Assembly: GCA_900757485.1 (NCBI GenBank)
Contig: CAAEOA010000229.1
Coordinates: 1-5,553 of the forward strand
Direction of reading: 5' to 3'
DNA: 5,553 nt
Source of the DNA: Oscillospiraceae bacterium
Lineage (GTDB): Bacteria; Bacillota; Clostridia; Oscillospirales; Ruminococcaceae
Positions 5,454 through 5,553 of the stretch are shown in pieces. The translations under genes and the position numbers were made by a program. The notes beneath the pieces are model-generated. The model saw only the letters and a program-made list of their open reading frames with translations. It did no database searches and had not been told where the DNA came from. The stretch's first letter is position 1. Each line of letters starts with the position of its first letter.

Positions 5454-5553
5454 TAGGCACTGTTAAGTAAAAATGAAAAAATAGCAAAATGATTCTGCAA
5501 AATAACTAAGGAATTCAAGAGTTAGCTAAAGAAAACAGTTTTTTGGGATTGGG
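5454..5553. other. Non-coding AT-rich tail of the window
   Basis: No believable coding sequence or start signal is seen in the last 100 bases. Two dyads stand out. TAACT (5503-5507) and AGTTA (5520-5524) share their axis with the palindrome GAATTC (5511-5516), and TTAGCTAA (5522-5529) overlaps them. They could be operator-like sites ahead of a gene beyond the edge, or chance in AT-rich DNA. GGCACTGTT at 5456-5464 resembles the end of some IS6-family insertion sequences, but no second end or transposase is in view. Confidence 0.4.

Overview
The window (5553 bases, AT-leaning, every gene on the + strand) looks like a Firmicutes chromosome, probably an anaerobic Clostridia member. I base this on an FprA-type flavodiiron protein, Shine-Dalgarno sites of the GGAGG/AGGGGG type, a TTG start, and Ktr-type rather than gamma-proteobacterial potassium genes. 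I cannot name a genus from the sequence.

Layout: (1) Bases 2-442 are the 3' end of an A-type flavoprotein (flavodoxin domain only; the N-terminal diiron part lies outside the window). (2) Bases 443-642 are non-coding. They hold two hairpins, one of them a possible terminator, and then a sigma-A-like promoter whose -10 lies inside a perfect 7-bp-arm inverted repeat. (3) Bases 643-5411 hold five co-directional genes: a short KdpD-like sensor kinase, a KdpE-like response regulator (8-base overlap), a KtrB/TrkH-type potassium channel subunit (22-base gap), a KtrA/TrkA-type RCK gating subunit (68-base gap), and a DUF368 membrane protein of the PopT (undecaprenyl-phosphate transporter) family after a 97-base gap. 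(4) A terminator-like structure overlaps the end of the last gene. The final 100 bases are non-coding, AT-rich and have some dyad symmetry.

The genes read as one potassium/cell-envelope module. The kinase and regulator are of the family that elsewhere controls the KdpFABC ATPase, but the transporter beside them is a Ktr channel. The kinase lacks the large cytoplasmic N-terminal KdpD and Usp modules of the classical protein. An in-frame stop just before its start, and too little upstream space, indicate a genuinely short form and not a broken gene. The DUF368 gene downstream suggests a possible, unproven, link between ion homeostasis and recycling of the lipid carrier for cell-wall synthesis.

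I found no CRISPR array, tRNA, rRNA or complete mobile element. No wholly unknown system is evident. The most interesting points are the reduced KdpD/Ktr pairing, the DUF368 linkage, the dyad over the promoter, and a 13-bp tandem duplication between the regulator and the transporter.
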